A DNA stretch of 29,842 bases from Cerioporus squamosus (Eukaryota > Basidiomycota > Agaricomycetes > Polyporales > Polyporaceae): the NCBI GenBank assembly GCA_022592435.1, contig JABYQS010000333.1, forward strand, positions 1 to 29,842. Reading direction: 5' to 3'. The notes under the pieces were generated by a model. That model was not told the DNA's origin. It made no database searches and worked only from the letters and a program-made list of their open reading frames with translations. Below are positions 27,714 to 29,842 of the stretch, piece after piece (position 1 is the first letter of the stretch; every line of letters starts with the position of its first letter). Position numbers and translations under genes: made by a program.

Positions 27714-29842
27714 ATGGCGCTCTCCGCTCCATCCATCCCTACGCTACTCGTGCTGATCCTGGGACTGGTGTCAGTTTATGTGCATCGACTCCGGGCCTGG
27801 AGATCTCGCTCGCGGGGCCGTCCCTTTCCCCCGGGCCCTCCTGGTCTTCCCGTGATAGGGAATATGTTAAACATTCCCAAATACAAGCAGTGGCTTGGGT
27901 TCCAGGAACTGAGTGCGAAATACGGTGAGTTTCTACTCTCTAGTCATCGGATGCTTAGGATGGTCTCACTATGGTTCCGACAGGCGACATCCTACACTTC
28001 AGAATCCTCGGGGACTCCTTGGTCGTCCTGGGAAGTGCCAGCGTAATCATGGAGTACCTAGACAAGAGGTCGGCGAACACGTCTGACCGCAAAGAGAGCG
28101 TCCTCATTGAGCTGTAAGTCAAGTCGCTGTATTGAGAGTGTACGCCACGTGCCTCGTTAATCTTGCAATTACTGGTCAGTTCGGGATCCGACCTCAACCT
28201 AGGGTTCATGGCATATGGGGATTGGGTGGAGACGCCACAGGCGTGCATTCTGGCAATACTTCCGTCCGCAGGCTGTCTTCGACTATCGCGCGGTTCAGAA
28301 GACTATGTCTATCAGGTTCCTTGGGAAGCTACTCGAGGATCCAGCGCGTTTCAAGAGTCATATGAGATAGTAAGTGCCCCGATGGCATGTGGGACCTATG
28401 TACATGCTGATCACCGTGACCCCGGCCGGTAGCACCTTCTCCTCTACCCTCATGAAACTGCTTTATGACATCCAAGTAGCGGACGAAGACGATGAGTACA
28501 TTGCCAAGGTGGAGCGCGCGGTACAGGGTGCTTCAGGTACCCTCCCCGGCAAGTATCTTGTCGAAGTCCTCCCGTTCCTGCGATACATCCCCGACTGGGT
28601 TCCTGGAGCTGAGTTCCAGAAACAATTCGCGTCATGGAGGGCAGCGGCGTCCGACCTCAAGAACGCGCCAGTGGATCATGTGAAAGAGGCGATGGTGAGT
28701 TGTTCATCGTCGATGGAACAGGCTTCTCACCCGCTGCCTCGCACGACCAGGAGCGGCAGGAGGACGCTCAATGCATCGTCAGAGACCTACTGACGAAGGT
28801 CTCATCCTCGGGCATCGAAGGACCTATGCTTGCAGAAGAGGAGGAAGTCGTGAAGGACGTCGCAGCCGTGGCCTTCGAAGGGGAGTATCATTATTCACGT
28901 TTACGCCCTTGCGAGCAGTTGACACTCTATGCCAATGTCTTGCGCTTAGCTGGATCTGATAAGGTCAGTGATGTTCAGTCTTCGCGCCCGCATTACCGCC
29001 TCTGGACTTACCCATCACGGTCATAGACACTCTCGACGCTGCAGACGGTCTTCCTCGCTATGGCACTCTACCCCGAGGTTCTCAAACGTGTTCATACTGA
29101 ACTTGACGCTGTTGTCGGCCCGATGCGGCTGCCGGACTTCAGTGACAAGGACTCCCTCGTCTATGTCAACGCCATTATCAGAGAGGCATCACGTGGCTAC
29201 CGGTTCTCCGATTAGTGTACCACATTGCACCACAGAGGACGACGAGCTGCAGGATACTTCCTTCCTAAAGGGACGGTCTGATGCCGACGTATGGTACAGT
29301 GAAGGTAATGATGCTGGTGAGAGAAGATTGGGGCTCACAATCGGTATAGGGCTTGCATTGCCAAGATCTGAGGTGACCCCGAACGGGGTCTCGTCCGGAG
29401 AGATTCATACGGACGGGAAACTCGATGTCACGGCGTGCGCGATCCGTTCCAGTTCACGTTCGGGTTTGGGCGAAGGTACGTGCCACCCTTGCAAGCCTGC
29501 GTAGTACCGGGGCTTTCAACTTGTGATCTGGCATACTTGTCTAGGATTTGCCCCGGTCGGTACTTCGCGAATCTGCGGTCTTCATCAATGTCGCATGGCC
29601 TTCATGTCTCGATTAACGCTACCAGTCGACGACGCCGGAGATCCCATCAAGATTGTACCAAGCATGACTGATGGTATATTGACGTACGTCCACTCGACGT
29701 TTGTGAATAAGTAGGCTTGTTCTTCATGGCTCACGAGGAGGATCCGCTTGCAGGTATCCCCAAGACTGCCGCTGCACCATCAAGCCACGTTCGCCCGAAG
29801 CAGCACAGTTGATCTTGAAGTCCCTGCAGGCGGGAAAGACCT
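27714..29842 (+). pseudogene. Decayed cytochrome P450 pseudogene (copy 5), runs off the window
   Basis: Exon remnants follow the family plan: 27714-27924, 27984-28113, 28180-28369, 28433-28694, 28751-28880, 28950-28963, from 29027, a damaged exon 8 ending near 29475, exon 9 from about 29546, and exon 10 from about 29755 to the window end. Lesions are: one extra G near 28221-28229 that shifts exon 3 (190 instead of 189 nt); the exon 5 donor changed to GGGAGT at 28881; the I-helix GSDT changed to GSDK; and small deletions around the K-helix that bring TAG 29213-29215 into frame. Further deletions break GYF.PKGT, PNVW, exon 8, and exon 9 after RYFAN. The haem loop FTFGFGR/RICPGR is still readable. 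The N-terminal anchor and PPGPPGLPVIGN are intact. No stop of exon 10 is reached inside the window. Confidence 0.88.

Noticed and set aside
5300..29842. Secondary-metabolite biosynthetic gene cluster
   Set aside because: Several P450s are present but no terpene synthase, PKS, NRPS, transporter or pathway regulator is seen in the window. The P450s are tandem paralogues, mostly pseudogenes.
1..29842. CRISPR array, bacterial operon or prophage content
   Set aside because: There are no regularly spaced repeats or prokaryotic signals. Spliceosomal introns and cytosolic ribosomal genes show nuclear fungal DNA.

Overview
The window looks like nuclear DNA of a filamentous basidiomycete, probably an Agaricomycete and possibly a wood-decay polypore. 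Genes are cut by many introns of about 48-70 nt with GTRNGT donors and YAG acceptors. Core genes (eL34, NOP53, CCC1/VIT1) sit beside a tandem cytochrome P450 array and a CAP59-type GT69 glycosyltransferase. All gene models below were assembled by hand from splice signals, reading phase and comparison among paralogues. No database search was possible.

Left part (1-4.6 kb): two minus-strand ribosome genes, RPL34 (eL34, 3 exons) and NOP53 (7 exons), then a tRNA-Gly(GCC). Next (5.3-10.6 kb) come a 5'- and 3'-truncated P450 relic and an almost complete P450 pseudogene. The pseudogene has an in-frame stop, has lost the K-helix Arg, and carries a 605-bp hAT-like MITE in its ninth exon with an exact 8-bp target duplication. 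A second, inverted copy of that MITE lies just downstream and is itself split by a different 712-bp hAT-like element. The inner element carries two divergent tRNA-like A-box/B-box pairs.

Middle part (10.9-13.9 kb): a CCC1/VIT1-family vacuolar iron/manganese transporter on the minus strand, flanked by two divergently oriented tRNA-Ala genes (UGC and CGC), and then a 185-bp Tc1/mariner-type MITE with TA duplication.

Next (14.1-20.8 kb) is a divergent pair: a type II membrane SGNH-hydrolase-like protein (minus) and a GT69 CAP59/CMT1-like mannosyltransferase (plus), 435 bp apart. Both are membrane-anchored by their N-termini, and both carry an unusually long first intron (1.1 and 1.4 kb against a local norm near 60 nt). 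A shared role in cell-surface glycan synthesis and modification is inferred.

Right part (21.6-29.8 kb): three more head-to-tail P450 copies of the same family as those on the left, all with one ten-exon structure including a 14-nt microexon that encodes the I-helix GSDT motif. One copy (21644-23746) is intact, one (24910-27049) differs by a single missing base, and one (27714 to the window end) is decayed. The window therefore shows a P450 birth-and-death array caught at several stages of decay. I see no secondary-metabolite backbone gene, so a biosynthetic cluster is not supported. No wholly new system could be demonstrated. The strongest unusual signals are the microexon architecture, the dated nest of transposon insertions with embedded tRNA-like promoters, and the divergent SGNH/GT69 pair.
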